Source of the DNA: Actinospineispora eucalypti
Lineage (GTDB): Bacteria > Actinomycetota > Actinomycetes > Mycobacteriales > Pseudonocardiaceae
NCBI GenBank assembly: GCA_014208095.1
Contig: JACHMT010000005.1
Coordinates: 868,001-932,000, forward strand
Length of the DNA stretch: 64,000 nucleotides
Direction of reading: 5' to 3'
Of this stretch, positions 17,279-26,619 are shown in pieces (positions within the stretch are counted from its first letter, which is position 1; every line of letters starts with the position of its first letter). The translations under genes and the position numbers were made by a program. Below the pieces are notes generated by a model. That model saw nothing but the letters and a program-made list of their open reading frames with translations, searched no databases and was not told the DNA's origin.

Positions 17279-19015
17279 CTAGGGCCTCGGGATGGAGCGC
17301 AGGTTGCTGCGGGCCAGCTCGATCATCTTGCCCACCCCGCCGTCCAGCACGGTGCGGGTGGCGGCCAGCGCGAAGCCGCGCACCTGGCTGGCCGTGATGT
17401 GCGGCGGGATGGACAGGGCGTTGGGGTCGGTGTGCACGTCCACCAGGTACGGGCCGGGGGCGCGCAGCGCCGTGCGCAGCGCCTTGGGCAGGTCGGCCGG
17501 GTCGTCGACGGTGACGGACGGCAGCCCGGCCGCCCTAGCCACCCCGGCGAGGTCGGCCACGCCGTGGTCGGTCTGGAAGGACGGGTAGCCGGCGACCATC
17601 ATCTCCAGCCGGATCATGCCCAGCGAGCCGTTGTTGAATGCCACGATCTTCACCGGCAGGTCGTGCTCGGCCACGGTGAGCAGCTCGCCCAGCAGCATGG
17701 TCAGCCCGCCGTCGCCGGACATGGAGACGATCTGCCGGCCCGGCGCCGCGTAGGCCGCGCCGATCGCGTGCGGCAGTGCGTTCGCCATGGTGCCGTGCCG
17801 GAACGAGCCGATGATCCGCCGCCGACCCGTCGGGGTCAGGTAGCGGGCCGCCCACACGTTGCACATGCCGGTGTCCACGGTGACCACCGCGTCGTCGTCC
17901 ATCTCCTCGTCCAGCAGCGCGGCCAGGTACTCCGGATGCACCGGGCGCAGGTTCTGGGCGTTCGCGGTGTACGCGCTGACCACCTTCTCCAGCGCGGCCG
18001 CGTGCCGGCGGAGCATGCGGTCCAGGAAGCTCCGGTCGGTCTTGCGGCCCAGCAGTGGCAGCACCGCGCGCAGGGTGGCACCCACGTCGCCCTGCACGCC
18101 AAGCTCCAGTTTGGTCCGCCGGCCCAGGTGGGCGGCCTCCCGGTCCACCTGCACGGTGCGGGCCTGGGGGAGGAACGTGTCGTAGGGGAAGTCGGTGCCC
18201 AGCAGGATCAGCAGATCCGCCTCGTGCGTGGCGTCGTAGCAGGCGCCGTAGCCGAGCAGCCCGCTCATGCCGACGTCGTACGGGTTGTCGTACTGGATCC
18301 ACTCCTTGCCGCCGAGCGAGTGCCCGATCGGCGCGTGTACCCGGCCGGCCAGCTCCAGCACCTCGTCGCGGGCGTCCCGCACCCCGGCACCGACGAAGAG
18401 GGCGACGGACCCGGCGTTGTTGATCTTTTCGGCCAGTGCGCGGACCTTGTCCGGGTCCGGCTGCAGCACGGCGGTGGGGGAGACCAGGTCGCTGTGCCCG
18501 GTCGGGTGGGGGGCCGGCTCGCCGCCCAGGTCGCCGGGCAGCACCAGCACGCCGACGCCCTGACGGGCCAGCGCGGTCTGCATGGCGATCCGCTGCAGCC
18601 GGGGCAGCTGCTCCGGGCGCGAGACCAACTCGCAGTAGGCGCTGCATTCCAGGAACAGGTGTTGTGGGTGGGTCTCCTGGAAGTAGTTGGTGCCGATCTG
18701 GGTGGACGGGATGTGTGAGGCGATGGCCAGCACCGGGGCGCCGCTGCGGTGCGCGTCGTAGAGGCCCTGCACCAGGTGCGTGTTGCCCGGCCCGCAGCTG
18801 CCCGCGCACACCGCGAGCCTCCCGGTGAGCTGGGCCTCGGCGGCCGCGGCCAGCGCGGCTGCCTCCTCGTTGTGGACGTGCACCCAGTCCATGTCCGGGT
18901 TGCGCCGGATCGCGTCGGCGATGGGGTTCAGGCTGTCCCCGACCAGCCCGTACACCCGGCGCACGCCGGCCTGGGTGAGTACCTCGATCATCTGGTCGGC
19001 AACGGTCTGCGCCAT
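17279..19015 (-). CDS. poxB: Pyruvate dehydrogenase (quinone)/pyruvate oxidase, TPP-dependent
   Basis: 578-aa thiamine-diphosphate enzyme expected to decarboxylate pyruvate to acetate and CO2, passing electrons through FAD to the membrane quinones. The N-terminal PYR domain has GVRRVYGLVGDSLNPI and the TPP-activating glutamate in HNEEAAALAAAAEAQL; the central FAD domain has ALFVGAGVRDA; the C-terminal PP domain has the TPP/Mg motif beginning GDGGLTMLLGELLT and ending FNNGSLG. Length agrees with PoxB (about 570-580 aa). Start ATG 19015; the upstream frame is open but contains the PEPCK terminator. As it lies downstream of pckG behind a strong hairpin, it is probably separately transcribed. Confidence 0.88.
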   Translation of the reverse strand: MAQTVADQMIEVLTQAGVRRVYGLVGDSLNPIADAIRRNPDMDWVHVHNEEAAALAAAAEAQLTGRLAVCAGSCGPGNTHLVQGLYDAHRSGAPVLAIASHIPSTQIGTNYFQETHPQHLFLECSAYCELVSRPEQLPRLQRIAMQTALARQGVGVLVLPGDLGGEPAPHPTGHSDLVSPTAVLQPDPDKVRALAEKINNAGSVALFVGAGVRDARDEVLELAGRVHAPIGHSLGGKEWIQYDNPYDVGMSGLLGYGACYDATHEADLLILLGTDFPYDTFLPQARTVQVDREAAHLGRRTKLELGVQGDVGATLRAVLPLLGRKTDRSFLDRMLRRHAAALEKVVSAYTANAQNLRPVHPEYLAALLDEEMDDDAVVTVDTGMCNVWAARYLTPTGRRRIIGSFRHGTMANALPHAIGAAYAAPGRQIVSMSGDGGLTMLLGELLTVAEHDLPVKIVAFNNGSLGMIRLEMMVAGYPSFQTDHGVADLAGVARAAGLPSVTVDDPADLPKALRTALRAPGPYLVDVHTDPNALSIPPHITASQVRGFALAATRTVLDGGVGKMIELARSNLRSIPRP

Positions 19016-19076
19016 GAAACCGACTCTAGCCCCGGATCTCCGACGACCCCGGCCCACGGTCAGTAGCCGACGCACA

Positions 19077-19154
19077 CCCGACGCCGCACGGTAAGCCGTC
19101 ACGCCGCGCATGGTGCGAGCTGTGCGGCGTGACGGCTTCTTGTGCGGCGTCGGG
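19077..19154 (-). terminator. Two-tier hairpin after pckG
   Basis: Outer arms CCCGACGCCGCAC (19077-19089) and complement (19142-19154) pair perfectly over 13 bp. After symmetrical 3-nt bulges, inner arms 19093-19110 and 19121-19138 pair 17 of 18, with a 10-nt loop. It lies 34 nt after the PEPCK stop, before poxB on the same strand. There is no T-run, as is usual for high-GC actinobacterial terminators. Confidence 0.8.
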
Positions 19155-19188
19155 TGGCTGGCCGGCGGCGGTGCCGGGCCTCGGACCG

Positions 19189-21015
19189 TTAGGTAAGGCG
19201 CTCGCGGAGGGCGTCGAGCTCGTCGGCCAGAGAGGCGGGCAGGCGGTCGCCGATCTTGTCGAACCACTCCTCGATCAGGGCGAGCTCGTCGCGCCACTCC
19301 TCGGGGCGCACGGCCAGCGCCTCGTCGATGTCGCGCGCGTCGGCGTCCAGGCCGGCCAGGTCCAGGTCGGCGGCGGCGGGCACGAAGCCGACCGGGGTCT
19401 CGGTTGCGTTGCCGGTGCCCTCGATCCGCTCGGTGATCCACTTGAGCACGCGGGAGTTCTCCCGGAAACCGGGCCACAGGAAGCGCCGGTCGGTGCCGCG
19501 GCGGAACCAGTTCACGTGGAAGATCCTGGGCAGCTTGGCCGCGTCGGCGTTCTTGCCCAGGTCCAGCCAGTGGCTCAGGTAGTCGCCGGCGTGGTAGCCG
19601 AGGAAGGGCAGCATGGCCATCGGGTCGCGGCGCACCACGCCGACCTTGCCGGTGGCCGCCGCAGTCGTCTCCGAGGAGAGGGTCGCGCCGAGGAACACGC
19701 CGTGCTGCCAGTCCCGGGACTCGGTGACCAGCGGCACGGTGTTCGCCCGCCGCCCGCCGAACAGGATCGCCGAGATCGGCACCCCGGCCGGGTCCTGCCA
19801 CTCCGGCGCGACGATCGGGCACTGGTCGATGGGCGTGCAGAACCGGGAGTTCGGGTGCGCCGCCGGTTCGTCCGAGGCCGGCGACCAGTCGCGGCCCTTC
19901 CAGTCGGTCAGGTGCGCGGGCGCCTCGGGCGTCATGCCCTCCCACCACACGTCGCCGTCGTCGGTCAGCGCCACGTTGGTGAACACCGAGTTGCCCCGCT
20001 CGACCGTGCGCATGGCCACCGGGTTGGTGGTCTCGCCGGTGCCCGGCGCGACGCCGAAGAAGCCGAACTCCGGGTTCACCGCGTACAGCCGCCCGTCCGG
20101 GCCGAACCGCATCCAGGCGATGTCGTCGCCCAGGGTCTCGGCGGTCCACCCGGGAATCGTGGGCTGCAGCATGGCCAGGTTGGTCTTGCCGCACGCGCTG
20201 GGGAACGCCGCCGCGACGTAGTAGACCTTCTTCTCCGGGCTGGTCAGCTTGAGGATCAGCATGTGCTCGGCCAGCCAACCCTCGTCGCGGGCCATGGCCG
20301 AGGCGATGCGCAACGCATAGCACTTCTTCCCCAGCAGCGAGTTCCCGCCGTAGCCGGAGCCGTAGCTCCAGATCGTGCGCTCCTCCGGGAAGTGGCTGAT
20401 GTACTTGGTGGGGTTGCACGGCCACGGCACATCGGTCTCGCCCGCCTTCAGCGGCGCCCCGACCGAGTGCAGCGCCTTCACGAACTCCCGCTCGCCACCG
20501 TCCGGCGTGGTGAACCGCTCCAGCGCCTTGGTGCCCATCCGGGTCATGATCCGCATGGACAGCACCACATACGCCGAGTCGGTGATCTCCACCCCCAGCT
20601 TGGGCTCCTCGGCGTCCAGCGGGCCCATGCAGAACGGGATGACGTACATGGTGCGGCCGGCCATCGAACCCCGGTAGTACTCGGTCATGATGACCTTCAT
20701 GTCCACCGGGTCCATCCAGTTGTTGGTGGGCCCGGCGTCCGCCTCTTCCTTCGAGCAGATGTAGGTGCGGTCCTCCACCCTGGCCACGTCGCTCGGGTCG
20801 GAGGCGGCGTAGAACGAGTTCGGCTTCTTGGCCAGCCGGACCAGAGTGCCCGCGCTGACCAGCTCGGTGGTCAGCCGGCGCCACTCGTCATCCGACCCGT
20901 CACACCACACGACCCGGTCCGGGGTGGTCAGCTCGGCCACCTCGCTGACCCAGTCGAGAAGTTCTCGGTGTTCGGTCGGTGCCTGGTCGAGTCCGGAAAC
21001 AAATGTCGCGGTCAT
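19189..21015 (-). CDS. pckG: Phosphoenolpyruvate carboxykinase (GTP)
   Basis: Interconverts oxaloacetate plus GTP and PEP plus CO2 plus GDP, the entry to gluconeogenesis; cytoplasmic, Mn/Mg-dependent. 608 aa, the normal size. The kinase P-loop with the reactive cysteine, [12 protein letters not shown], has Cys near residue 275. [22 protein letters not shown], the EYYRGSM arginine region and the GTP-pocket segment FPFCxG-like IPFCMGPLD are all present, as is [25 protein letters not shown] near the C-terminus. ATG 21015 is preceded by AGGAG at 9 nt; the longer frame to 21060 lacks a site. The 331-nt upstream gap should hold its promoter. Confidence 0.96.
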   Translation of the reverse strand: MTATFVSGLDQAPTEHRELLDWVSEVAELTTPDRVVWCDGSDDEWRRLTTELVSAGTLVRLAKKPNSFYAASDPSDVARVEDRTYICSKEEADAGPTNNWMDPVDMKVIMTEYYRGSMAGRTMYVIPFCMGPLDAEEPKLGVEITDSAYVVLSMRIMTRMGTKALERFTTPDGGEREFVKALHSVGAPLKAGETDVPWPCNPTKYISHFPEERTIWSYGSGYGGNSLLGKKCYALRIASAMARDEGWLAEHMLILKLTSPEKKVYYVAAAFPSACGKTNLAMLQPTIPGWTAETLGDDIAWMRFGPDGRLYAVNPEFGFFGVAPGTGETTNPVAMRTVERGNSVFTNVALTDDGDVWWEGMTPEAPAHLTDWKGRDWSPASDEPAAHPNSRFCTPIDQCPIVAPEWQDPAGVPISAILFGGRRANTVPLVTESRDWQHGVFLGATLSSETTAAATGKVGVVRRDPMAMLPFLGYHAGDYLSHWLDLGKNADAAKLPRIFHVNWFRRGTDRRFLWPGFRENSRVLKWITERIEGTGNATETPVGFVPAAADLDLAGLDADARDIDEALAVRPEEWRDELALIEEWFDKIGDRLPASLADELDALRERLT

Positions 21016-21346
21016 CTCTAAATCTCCTAGTCGCGGCCGCGCCCGGTGCGGTCCGCGCATCTGCTCGATATCCGTGAGGGTAGTCGGTAGGCAAACTTGT
21101 GGTCCCTATCCTGTGTGCCCGTTAACGAACGGCGCAAGCATGGGAGACCAGGCTCATCCGTGAGATTGCCCAGGTCGGACCCCTGGCCGACGTCGCGGGT
21201 CAGCGCGCTGTGGCGAAGGTCGCCGAATAAACCGGTACTCCTTGTTAGTTAGGTCACGCCGCGTCGCTGTCGTCGATACGGGTGAATGTTTAACGATTCA
21301 GTCCCGCTATAGGACGATGCAATTCGCGATGGAATCTAACTAAGAG
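21016..21346. other. 331-nt gap upstream of pckG and downstream of TetR
   Basis: No gene seen. The segment 21190-21350 is clearly AT-richer than its surroundings. It holds a dyad TGAATGTTTAACGATTCA (21283-21300; outer five pairs and central TTAA match) and repeated GTTAAC/TTAGTTAG words, which look regulatory. A pckG promoter should lie here, but I cannot place -35 and -10 boxes with confidence. Confidence 0.45.
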
Positions 21347-21970
21347 TTAACGCGATTGTTCCAATGACTGGTTCAGGACACTCATCCGTCGGCGCGGGCC
21401 AACCATGGCGAACAGCCGGTCCAGCAGCTCGCCGGGGGCGTCGGGCCGCTGCGCGTCCAGCCAGTGCCGGCACATCACGTCGAACGCGCCGAGCGCGGTC
21501 ACCACCAGGACGTCGGCCTCCAGCGGTGAGGCGACGCGTTCGCGCAGGGCCTCGCCGAGCAGGCGTCGCCAGTGGTCCTGTTTGTCCTGCTGGCGGGCGC
21601 GCAGCGCGGGCGTGCCGTGGATGAGCCGGAGCAGGGCGCGCACGTCGTCCGGCCGGGCGTCGAAGCCGGCCAGCGGCACGGCGAAGGCGGCGCGAAGGGC
21701 GGTCCACGGGTCCTCGGCGGCCGGGCGGGCGGCCACCGCGTCGGCCAGCTGCTGACCCAGCTCCAGCACGAACCCGAGGACGGTGTCCTCCTTGGTGGGG
21801 AAGTAGCGGAAGAAGCTGCGCCGGGACAGCCCCGCGGCCGCCGCGATCTCGTCCACCGTGGTCCGCTCGAAGCCGTTGCGCAGGAACAGCTCCAGCGCCA
21901 CGGTGGCGATCTCCGCGCGCACCGCCCGCCGGGTGCGCGACCGCAGGTCCTCCGCGCCACCGGTCGTCAT
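21347..21970 (-). CDS. TetR-family transcriptional regulator
   Basis: 207 aa. N-terminal HTH (about residues 15-60): RAEIATVALELFLRNGFERTTVDEIAAAAGLSRRSFFRYFPTKEDTV split by the usual turn, followed by an unspecific all-helical ligand domain with the C-terminal motif of the MftR/SCO4008-like group (ADVLVVTALGAFDVMCRHWLD). It starts at ATG 21970 and is divergent from the SDR gene at 22056. A 15-bp perfect dyad lies between them, so it probably represses the SDR gene and itself. The ligand is unknown. Confidence 0.87.
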   Translation of the reverse strand: MTTGGAEDLRSRTRRAVRAEIATVALELFLRNGFERTTVDEIAAAAGLSRRSFFRYFPTKEDTVLGFVLELGQQLADAVAARPAAEDPWTALRAAFAVPLAGFDARPDDVRALLRLIHGTPALRARQQDKQDHWRRLLGEALRERVASPLEADVLVVTALGAFDVMCRHWLDAQRPDAPGELLDRLFAMVGPRRRMSVLNQSLEQSR

Positions 21971-22007
21971 GCCTCCGAGTGTAGGTGAGGGCACATTGCG
22001 CTGCACT

Positions 22008-22022
22008 TGGCACTCAGTGCCA
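22008..22022. promoter_or_regulatory. TetR operator between tetR and the SDR gene
   Basis: TGGCACTCAGTGCCA is a perfect 15-bp dyad (7-bp arms, central C) placed 37 nt from the tetR start and 33 nt from the SDR start. Such a site in a tetR-target intergenic gap is the standard arrangement. Confidence 0.75.
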
Positions 22023-22055
22023 TACTCTGGGCAGCCCACTTCCATGGAGGACGAC

Positions 22056-23006
22056 ATGGCGCACTGGACGGCAGCGGACATCCCGGACCTGAGCGGCAAG
22101 GTCGCCCTGGTCACCGGGGCGAACACCGGGCTCGGGTTCGAGGAATCGCTGGAGCTGGCGAAGCACGGCGCGCGGGTGCTGCTCGCCGCGCGCAACCCGG
22201 AGAAGGGCGCGGCGGCGATCGCCCGGCTGCGTGACCGGGTGCCGGGGGCGAACGTGGAGCTGGTCAGCCTGGACCTGGCCGACCTGGACTCGGTGCGCGC
22301 GCTGGCCGCCGACCTGACCGGCCGGCTGGACCGGCTGGACCTGCTGCTGAACAACGCCGGGGTGATGGCCCCGCCCCAGCGGCGCACCACCGCGCAGGGC
22401 TTCGAGCTGCAGTTCGGCACCAACCACCTGGGCCACTTCGCGCTCACCGGGCTGCTGCTGCCGCTGCTGTCCGCCACCGAGGGCGCCCGCGTGGTGACGC
22501 TCAGCAGCTTCATGCACAAGCTGGGCCGGCTCAACTTCGACGACCTGCAGAGCGAGCGGTTCTACACCCCGTACTTCACCTACAGCACCTCCAAGCTGGC
22601 CAACGCGGTGTTCACGCTCGAGCTGGACCGGCGGCTGCGCGCGGCCGGCCTCGGCGTGCTCAGCGTCGGCGCCCACCCCGGCTACAGCGCGACCGAGCTG
22701 CAGACCAGCGGCCCGAGCCTGGCCGGGGGCGGCCCGCTGGCCCGGCTGAACGGCAAGGTCACCGGGCTGGTCACCCCGTTCGTCGCGCAGTCCGCGCCGC
22801 GCGGAGCGGAGCCGGCGCTGCGGGCCGCCACCGACCCCGCCGTGCGCGGGGGCGAGTACTACGGGCCGAACCTGGAGTTCCGGGGACACCCGGTGCGCGC
22901 CCGGTACATCTCCCGCGCCCACGACGAGTCGGCCGGTGAACGGCTGTGGGCCGCCTCGGCCCGGCTGACGGCGGTCGAGTACCCGCGGCCGGCGGCTCCC
23001 CGGTAG
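22056..23006 (+). CDS. Short-chain dehydrogenase/reductase (retinol dehydrogenase/oxidoreductase-like)
   Basis: 316-aa classical/atypical SDR. Cofactor motif VTGANTGLGFE near residue 20, NNAGVMAPP near 95, Ser in VTLSSFMHKLG and the catalytic YSTSK near 180, followed by SVGAHPGYSATEL. The long form with NHLGHFALTGLLLPLL is the daunorubicin C-13 reductase/retinol-dehydrogenase-like group, normally NADP(H)-using. ATG 22056 has GGAGG 5 nt upstream; an ATG at 22044 overlaps that site. It is a single gene controlled by the divergent TetR protein, a layout common for detoxifying SDRs. Substrate unknown. Confidence 0.88.
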   Translation: MAHWTAADIPDLSGKVALVTGANTGLGFEESLELAKHGARVLLAARNPEKGAAAIARLRDRVPGANVELVSLDLADLDSVRALAADLTGRLDRLDLLLNNAGVMAPPQRRTTAQGFELQFGTNHLGHFALTGLLLPLLSATEGARVVTLSSFMHKLGRLNFDDLQSERFYTPYFTYSTSKLANAVFTLELDRRLRAAGLGVLSVGAHPGYSATELQTSGPSLAGGGPLARLNGKVTGLVTPFVAQSAPRGAEPALRAATDPAVRGGEYYGPNLEFRGHPVRARYISRAHDESAGERLWAASARLTAVEYPRPAAPR

Positions 23007-23033
23007 GTCGCTCCATCGGTTGCCGGTGGCCCT

Positions 23034-23046
23034 CGTACGTTGTACG
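23034..23046. promoter_or_regulatory. CGTAC-N3-GTACG dyad (site 1) upstream of the acyl-CoA dehydrogenase
   Basis: CGTACGTTGTACG, followed by TTCGG, 71 nt before the FadE start. The same arms with the same TTCGG extension occur before the P450 (28583-28595), and a near copy precedes the VOC gene (35261-35273), so I read them as operators for one TetR-type protein. Confidence 0.65.
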
Positions 23047-23117
23047 TTCGGTCCGCCGGAGAAAACAGGCAGCGCTGTATGTGAATGCGCCCGGCCGAAC
23101 CGAATGGAGCCGCCGAC

Positions 23118-24344
23118 GTGATCGAATGGTCGGAGACCGAGCTGCTGGTGCGGGACAGCGTGCGCGCCTTCGTGGACAAGGAGATCCGGCCCCGCGCCGA
23201 CGAGCTGGAGCACGGCGACCTGCCGCCGTACGACATCATCCGCAAGCTGGCCAAGAGCTTCGGCCTGGACGCGCTGGCCAAGGACCGCTTCGCCAAGTCG
23301 ATCGAGCGGCAGAACGCCGGCACCGCCGGTGAACCGGAGAAGGACGACTCGGGCGGGTCGCTCAGTGCCGAGGACGCGGCGACCATGCTGGCCTACATCG
23401 AGATCTGCAAGGTGAGCCTGGGCATCACGGCGGCCATGGGGGTCAGCGTCGGCCTGGCCGCGCAGACCATCATGTCCAAGGGCAGCGTCGAGCAGCAGCA
23501 GCGCTGGGCGCTGGACCTGCTCACCTTCGACAAGATCGGCGCCTGGGCGATCACCGAGCCGAACTCCGGTTCCGACGCGTTCGGCGGCATGACCACCTCG
23601 GTCCGCTCGGTGGACGGCGGGGGGTACGTGCTGAACGGGCAGAAGACGTTCATCACCAACGGGCCGTACGCGGACACCATCGTGGTCTACGCCAAGCTGG
23701 ACGACGGCTCCGAGCCGGACCGCCGGCGCCGCCAGGTGCTCACCTTCGTGCTGGACACCGGCATGCCCGGGCTGACCCAGACCAAGCCGATGCGCAAGAT
23801 GGGCATGCACTCGTCGCCCACCGGCGAGCTGTTCTTCGACAACGTGCACCTGGACCCGGACCGCCAGTTGCTCGGCGGCAGCTCGGACGGCCGGGAGAGC
23901 GCCCGCTCCAACTTCACCGTGGAGCGCGTGGGCATCGCGGCCATGTCGCTGGGCATCATCGAGGAGTGCCTGCGGCTGTGCGTGGACTACGCGCGCAGCC
24001 GTGAGCTGTGGGGCCAGAGGATCGGCTCGTTCCAGCTGATCCAGCTCAAGCTGGCGCAGATGGAGGTGGCCCGGCTGAACGTGCAGAACATGGTGTTCCG
24101 GGCCATCGAGATGGGCCGGGCCGGCCGCCAGATGACCCTTGCCGAGGCGTCCGCGCTCAAGCTGTACTCGTCTACGGCGGCGACCGAGGTGGCCATGGAG
24201 GCCGTCCAGCTGTTCGGCGGCAACGGGTACATGTCCGAGTACCGGGTCGAGCAGCTGGCCAGGGACGCCAAGTCGCTGATGATCTACGCGGGGAGCAACG
24301 AGGTACAGGTCACGCACATCGCGCGCGGCCTGCTCAGCGACTAG
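23118..24344 (+). CDS. Acyl-CoA dehydrogenase
   Basis: Flavoprotein for the first beta-oxidation step. 408 aa. FAD/substrate motifs AITEPNSGSDAFGG (near residue 145) and YVLNGQKTFITNGPYAD; C-terminal QLFGGNGYMSEYRVEQLARDAK. The place of the usual catalytic Glu is Ala (IYAGSNEVQ); a Glu in NFTVERVGIAA sits where isovaleryl-type enzymes keep their base, so it is probably active. GTG 23118 has GGAG 8 nt before it. An insert at about 65-85 (TAGEPEKDDSGG) is charged and unlike shorter members. Only 9 nt before the acyl-CoA ligase, so one operon, and both follow the CGTAC dyad. Confidence 0.88.
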   Translation: MIEWSETELLVRDSVRAFVDKEIRPRADELEHGDLPPYDIIRKLAKSFGLDALAKDRFAKSIERQNAGTAGEPEKDDSGGSLSAEDAATMLAYIEICKVSLGITAAMGVSVGLAAQTIMSKGSVEQQQRWALDLLTFDKIGAWAITEPNSGSDAFGGMTTSVRSVDGGGYVLNGQKTFITNGPYADTIVVYAKLDDGSEPDRRRRQVLTFVLDTGMPGLTQTKPMRKMGMHSSPTGELFFDNVHLDPDRQLLGGSSDGRESARSNFTVERVGIAAMSLGIIEECLRLCVDYARSRELWGQRIGSFQLIQLKLAQMEVARLNVQNMVFRAIEMGRAGRQMTLAEASALKLYSSTAATEVAMEAVQLFGGNGYMSEYRVEQLARDAKSLMIYAGSNEVQVTHIARGLLSD

Positions 24345-24353
24345 GGAGGCGCC

Positions 24354-26162
24354 GTGCGGGACCGGGGAACGCTGCTCGAGCTGATCGACCGCAACGCCGA
24401 GGAATACCCCGGCGTGCTGGCCACGGTGGACGGGGACCGCCGGCTGACCTGGGCGCAGTACCGGGAACGCGCGCGGGCGATCGCGCTGGCCCTGCTGGAC
24501 CTGGGCGTGCGGCACGGCGAGCTGGTCGGGCTGCACCTGGTCAACCGGGCGGAGCACGTGCTCGCGGATGCCGGCGCGCTGCTCGCCGGGGCCACCACCA
24601 GCAGCTACTACTACACGCTCGCGCCCGACCAACTGGCCTACGTGGCCGGTGACTCGGCCGCCGTGGTGGCCGTGGTGGACGCGGAGAAGCTGGACCAGTG
24701 GCTGGAGATCCGGGACGAGCTGCCCGCGCTGCGCCACCTGGTGGTGCTCGACCTGCCCGCCGACCAGCAGCCGCCGGCCGGGGTGTCCCGGTTCGAGGAG
24801 CTGGTGGAGAAGGCCGCCGCCCAGCTGGCCGACCGGGTCGGCGAGGTGGTCGAGGCGGGCGCGTCGACCACCAGGGACGACACGCTGACCATCGTCTACA
24901 CCTCCGGCACCACCGGGCCGCCGAAGGGCACCGTGGTCACCCACGGCGGGGCGCGGTGGGTGATGGACGACGTGCGGCGCCAGCTCGAGGAGTCCTCCTG
25001 GGAGAGCCCGGTGGGCAAGGTCGCACTGTCCTACCTGCCGCTGGCGCACATGGCCGAGCGGATGTTCAGCCATTACCTGGCGATCGGCCAGGTGATCACC
25101 GTGCACTACGTGCGCGACCCCAAGCTGCTGCCCGAGGCGCTGCCGGTGGCCCGGCCGCACGTGTTCCTGGGCGTGCCCCGGATCTGGGAGAAGATCTACG
25201 GAACCATCGCCGAGCGGGCCGCCGCCGAGCCGAAGGCGGCGCGCCGGGCACTCGGCCAGCTGGCCATCCGGGTGGCCGTCTCGGTCGGCCGGGCCACCTT
25301 CGGCGGGCCGGCGCCGAGCCTGGTTGACCGGCTGCTGCACCCCCTGCTGCACCGGTTGGTCTACCGCCGGATCGCCGCCGTGATCGGCCTGGACCGGGTG
25401 GAGTACGCGGTGAGCGGCGCCGCTCCGCTCTCGGCCGAGGTGCTGGCCTTCTGGTCGGGCATCGGCATCGACATCTACGAGGCCTACGGCATGACCGAGA
25501 CCACCTGCGTGCTGACCACCAACCCGGCCGACGCGCCCCGCCCCGGCACGGTGGGCAAGGCGCTGCCCGGGGTGGAGCTGCGCATCGCGCCGGACGGGGA
25601 GATCCTGGCCCGGGGGCCGAACATGACCCCGGGCTACCTGAACAACCCGGCGGCCACCGCCGAGCTGATCGACCGGGACGGCTGGCTGCACACCGGCGAC
25701 ATCGGCGAGCTGGACGCGGACGGCTACCTGCGGCTGACCGGCCGGAAGAAGGAACTGATCATCAACGCGGCCGGCAAGAACATCTCGCCGGCCAACATCG
25801 AGCAGGCGTTGTCCGGGGCGTCCGCGCTGCTCGGGCCGGTGTGCGTGTACGGCGACGGGAAGCCGTACCTGGTCGCGCTGCTCACCCTGGACCCGCTGGG
25901 CTGGCGGGAGTGGTGCGCCGCGCGCGGCATCGCGGCCGAGACGCCGGCCGAGGCGGTGGCCGACGAACGGGTGCGCGCCGAGGTGGACCGGGCGGTCACC
26001 GAGGGCAATGCCGGGCTGTCCCGGGTGGAGCAGGTGAAGCGCTGGACGCTGCTGGACCGGCTGTGGGACGTGCCGACCGGCGAGCTGACCCCCACCCTGA
26101 AGCTGAAGCGCCCGGTGGTCAACGAGCGCTACCGCGACGAGATCGAGCGGCTCTACGCGTAG
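24354..26162 (+). CDS. Long-chain acyl-CoA ligase (AMP-forming, FadD15-like)
   Basis: 602 aa adenylate-forming enzyme that activates fatty acids to acyl-CoA. AMP-binding loop IVYTSGTTGPPKGTVVTH near residue 180, YGMTETTC near 380, TGDIGELDADGYLRLTGRKKELIINAAGKN split over residues 440-470 and the terminal lysine region GELTPTLKLKRPVV. The long-chain subtype is supported by the LPLAHMAERMFSHY and FLGVPRIWEKIYGTI segments, shared with FadD15 and eukaryotic ACSL. GTG 24354 has GGGAGG 5 nt before it. Functionally couples to the preceding dehydrogenase: activation, then first oxidation. I see no signal peptide; association with the membrane is typical of the family. Confidence 0.9.
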   Translation: MRDRGTLLELIDRNAEEYPGVLATVDGDRRLTWAQYRERARAIALALLDLGVRHGELVGLHLVNRAEHVLADAGALLAGATTSSYYYTLAPDQLAYVAGDSAAVVAVVDAEKLDQWLEIRDELPALRHLVVLDLPADQQPPAGVSRFEELVEKAAAQLADRVGEVVEAGASTTRDDTLTIVYTSGTTGPPKGTVVTHGGARWVMDDVRRQLEESSWESPVGKVALSYLPLAHMAERMFSHYLAIGQVITVHYVRDPKLLPEALPVARPHVFLGVPRIWEKIYGTIAERAAAEPKAARRALGQLAIRVAVSVGRATFGGPAPSLVDRLLHPLLHRLVYRRIAAVIGLDRVEYAVSGAAPLSAEVLAFWSGIGIDIYEAYGMTETTCVLTTNPADAPRPGTVGKALPGVELRIAPDGEILARGPNMTPGYLNNPAATAELIDRDGWLHTGDIGELDADGYLRLTGRKKELIINAAGKNISPANIEQALSGASALLGPVCVYGDGKPYLVALLTLDPLGWREWCAARGIAAETPAEAVADERVRAEVDRAVTEGNAGLSRVEQVKRWTLLDRLWDVPTGELTPTLKLKRPVVNERYRDEIERLYA

Positions 26163-26217
26163 GGCTCTTTTCGGGTGACGCATGTTTGAGCAGGGGTGAT
26201 CGAGCCCATCGTCGTTC

Positions 26218-26619
26218 ATGACCATTTCTCGTGTGGCAGTCATCGCGGGCGCGGCGCTGGCCCTCACGGCCTGCGCGGGCTCGAGCCCGGTCGCGGTCAA
26301 CGCGCCGCCCGGCGCCAGCTCGATGAACGTGCGGATCGGCACCGACGGCGACGAGTCGAAGCCGATGAAAGTCAGCTACACCTGCCCGGGCTCCGGGACC
26401 GGGTCGGTGTGCGGGCCGGAGACCATCGAGGGGCACTGGGCGAAGACGCTCAACGCGCCGGTAGGCACCGCGCTGTGGATGCAGGTCGAGCGGGCCGATC
26501 CGAACTCGTCCGGGACGACACCCAACTGCTGGATCTCCGACGAGTCCGGCGGCAAGGTCTACATCAAGGACGCCAAGGGCACCTGCGTCCTCCGGGTGGA
26601 ACCGGCCCCGCCTAGCTAG
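26218..26619 (+). CDS. Small putative lipoprotein
   Basis: 133 aa. The signal sequence MTISRVAVIAGAALALTACAG ends in a lipobox-like LTAC, so Cys19 should be lipidated and the protein anchored outside the membrane. The mature part has three further cysteines in a beta-rich pattern (YTCPGSGTGSVCGPE, NCWISDE, GTCVLRV) and could be disulfide-bonded. I do not recognise the family. It is 55 nt after fadD and its stop overlaps the convergent TetR gene by 8 nt. It may be the tail of the fadE-fadD operon or separately expressed. Confidence 0.72.
   Translation: MTISRVAVIAGAALALTACAGSSPVAVNAPPGASSMNVRIGTDGDESKPMKVSYTCPGSGTGSVCGPETIEGHWAKTLNAPVGTALWMQVERADPNSSGTTPNCWISDESGGKVYIKDAKGTCVLRVEPAPPS

Noticed and set aside
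22014-26342. Very long open frame on the minus strand across the SDR, fadE and fadD genes
   Set aside because: Runs opposite real genes with clear motifs; composition is the Arg/His/Gly/Gln-rich translation of a shadow frame. The same applies to long minus-strand frames at 31419-34805, 48238-51483 and 61232-63913.
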